NCBI RefSeq assembly: GCF_003171515.1
Contig: NC_089390.1
Coordinates: 8,188,274-8,252,273, forward strand
From: Pyrenophora tritici-repentis
Lineage: Eukaryota > Ascomycota > Dothideomycetes > Pleosporales > Pleosporaceae
DNA length: 64,000 bases
Direction: 5' to 3'
The number at the start of each line of letters is the position of its first letter. Within the stretch, counting starts at the first letter, position 1. The notes under the pieces were generated by a model. It did no database searches. It worked only from the letters and a program-made list of their open reading frames with translations, and was not told the origin of the DNA. Shown in pieces: positions 62,516 to 64,000 of this stretch. The translations under genes were made by a program, and so were the position numbers.

Positions 62516-62945
62516 GCGAACGGAGGCGTTTGAACGAGCAACGCTTGCGACGTTTTGTAGTACCACGACGACCTTGGCGCCAATCTGGACCATGTACCTC
62601 GTAGAACTAGCTATTGCCGTGAGAATATGGTCCCCGCCGACTTCTGCTGCTGTTCTTACTGCCATAGTTCCTTGACTCGTTGTTCTGAATATGTGCGACG
62701 ACGTTAATGTCTTCGCTCAAGTGGCATGGGTTGTACCCACGCCACACGCCACACGGAACAGCTAGGTGGAGTCGATGATGTCTGCTGTGTGTACCCATGC
62801 TCCTAGGCTTTCTTTCTCCTGCCGCAATGTTTGCGCATCGTTCGGATCAACTAGAACGATTATTAGATTCGTAGCGTCGTTTTCGTAGTCATCTTGTACT
62901 CTTTTGCGCATTATCGGACCGGAGAGGACCCGCGTCGGGTCCGGG
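62516..62945. promoter_or_regulatory. Intergenic, upstream of the LCCL gene
   Basis: 430 bp between same-strand genes; no RNA gene or repeat recognised. Confidence 0.35.
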
Positions 62946-64000
62946 ATGACAGAAACAATTGACCTCGAACCTGGGACGAAACGCGACCACGTACAGCATC
63001 TCGCGACACCAGATGACTCCAGTCAGGAACATGCAGCACCACATCTGCGCCCCGATTGTACGTCAGCATGGCAGAGAAGAATAGAAAAACGCACGCCGGC
63101 ACTAGTCGTACACTGGGGTCGCAAGGCATGTGAATGGGCGAAAGGACCGATACCACGACATAAGAAGTACGCGATACATGCCTGGTTTGAGCGCTGGCAA
63201 ACATTACCCACTCGATTGCTCGCGCGGCTGCCCAGATGGATGCGTGTTGGTATATACAGCATCGCATGCATCATATGGATCGTCGTCTTTGCCCTCGTCA
63301 TCAGCGACAATGTACCCCCCTCAGACATTGGCGGATTCGGGGCGCCTGTGAAGCTATCATGTGTCAACAGTCTATGGTATGGCTTAGCTGGGCTTTTGTG
63401 AATCACGCCCTATTGTGGATTCTCTAACTGACCATGGACAGGTCATCTCCTCAAACATGCGGTGTCGACGGCCGAGCCTGTCTCCCTTTCTCCAATGCCT
63501 CATTTGCCTTCAACTGCCCTGCCGGCTGCTCGAGCGCTCAGGTCCTGAACCCCCACACAATCGGCGCTAAGACCATAAACTACCGGCCATTAGTCGTGGG
63601 AGGAACATCATCTGGTTCGGGCGAAAACGATGCGCATGTATATCGCGGCGACTCATTCATCTGTGGCGCCGCTATCCATGCTGGTGTCGTGGGGAACGGC
63701 CACGGTGGGTGTGGTATCTTGTCTTTGGAAGGAGAACACGACAACTTTGGCGGGGTGACGAGGAACGGAATCAGCAGCATCAGCTTCGATTCAGACTTCC
63801 CAATGGCCTTCTCCTTCAAGCAGACATCAGTTATTACGGGACAATGTCGTGACCCTCGCTGGAACCTGCTTGCTCTTTCTACCATGTTTACAGCTCTCTT
63901 TGGCCTGTTCACTAGCAGTCCTGCTAGCTTCTTTGCCCCAATCTTCACCATCTTGTTCTTCCAAACCGGCATGGCCTCAGATCCACCCCCGTACCTGAAT
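62946..64000 (+). CDS. LCCL-domain multi-span membrane protein (3' end beyond window)
   Basis: Partial: runs off the right edge. Exons 62946-63376 and from 63442. The N-terminal tail (MTETIDLEPGTKRDHVQHLA) is followed by a transmembrane helix at about 98-118 (VGIYSIACIIWIVVFALVIS). The segment after the splice is an LCCL domain: TCGVDGRACLPFSN, FNCPAGCSSA, DSFICGAAIHAGVVGNGHGG, then RNGISSISFDSDFP. The start of a hydrophobic multi-helix region is seen near 63880. Fungal LCCL proteins of this layout are thought to be membrane proteins of unknown function. An ATG at 62946 was preferred as the first in frame. Confidence 0.85.

Overview
The window is nuclear DNA of a filamentous ascomycete. The genes are intron-containing (GT-AG introns of about 45-110 nt, often with CTAAC/CTGAC branch points just before the acceptor), lie about 1.6 kb apart on both strands, and encode fungal-type proteins: Zn(II)2Cys6 regulators, fungal MFS permeases, fungal mitoribosomal proteins, a DUF4360 secreted protein. 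The protein style and gene mix suggest Dothideomycetes, most likely Pleosporales; this is inference, since no search was possible. I support 39 protein genes, one running off the right edge. No tRNA, rRNA or CRISPR was seen.

Layout. 0.2-6 kb: housekeeping block (Rad53/Chk2 kinase, Atg10, mS29/DAP3, Rrs1). 6.9-16 kb: accessory metabolism, with a Dal5-type permease followed by a compact maltose cluster of regulator, permease and GH13 alpha-glucosidase; permease and glucosidase diverge from a shared 1.1 kb promoter. 16.2-18.1 kb: a secreted GH79 glycosidase. 18.7-23.7 kb: a damaged or oddly spliced zinc-ribbon gene, Ste24, an unknown charged protein, bL34m, an IMPACT-family protein. 23.7-32.2 kb: gene-poor and AT-richer, with three unrecognised genes and a DUF4360 secreted protein. 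32.2-37.6 kb: a second candidate catabolic cluster (quinate/sugar-type permease, DHDPS-family aldolase, Zn(II)2Cys6 regulator). 37.9-64 kb: mostly core genes (methyltransferase, Prp28, proteasome beta3 and alpha7, mL59, histidine phosphatase, Hel2, Mnd1, CSA/ERCC8, UMP kinase, eIF3m, an MFSD1-like carrier, an LCCL protein).

Most notable: a short inverted-repeat element family (MITE-like) with three copies at 16.0, 26.3 and 55.9 kb, all in 3' intergenic DNA; three genes (PUP3, PRE10, MND1) whose first coding exon is only the ATG; a one-base frameshift in the histidine phosphatase gene; two regulator-plus-permease-plus-enzyme clusters; and an 11-bp unit repeated four times upstream of an unknown gene. 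All start codons were chosen by ATG, splice phase and family fit. For every gene with listed exons the spliced length was checked to be a multiple of three, except the partial right-edge gene and the histidine phosphatase gene, which is one base short of it.
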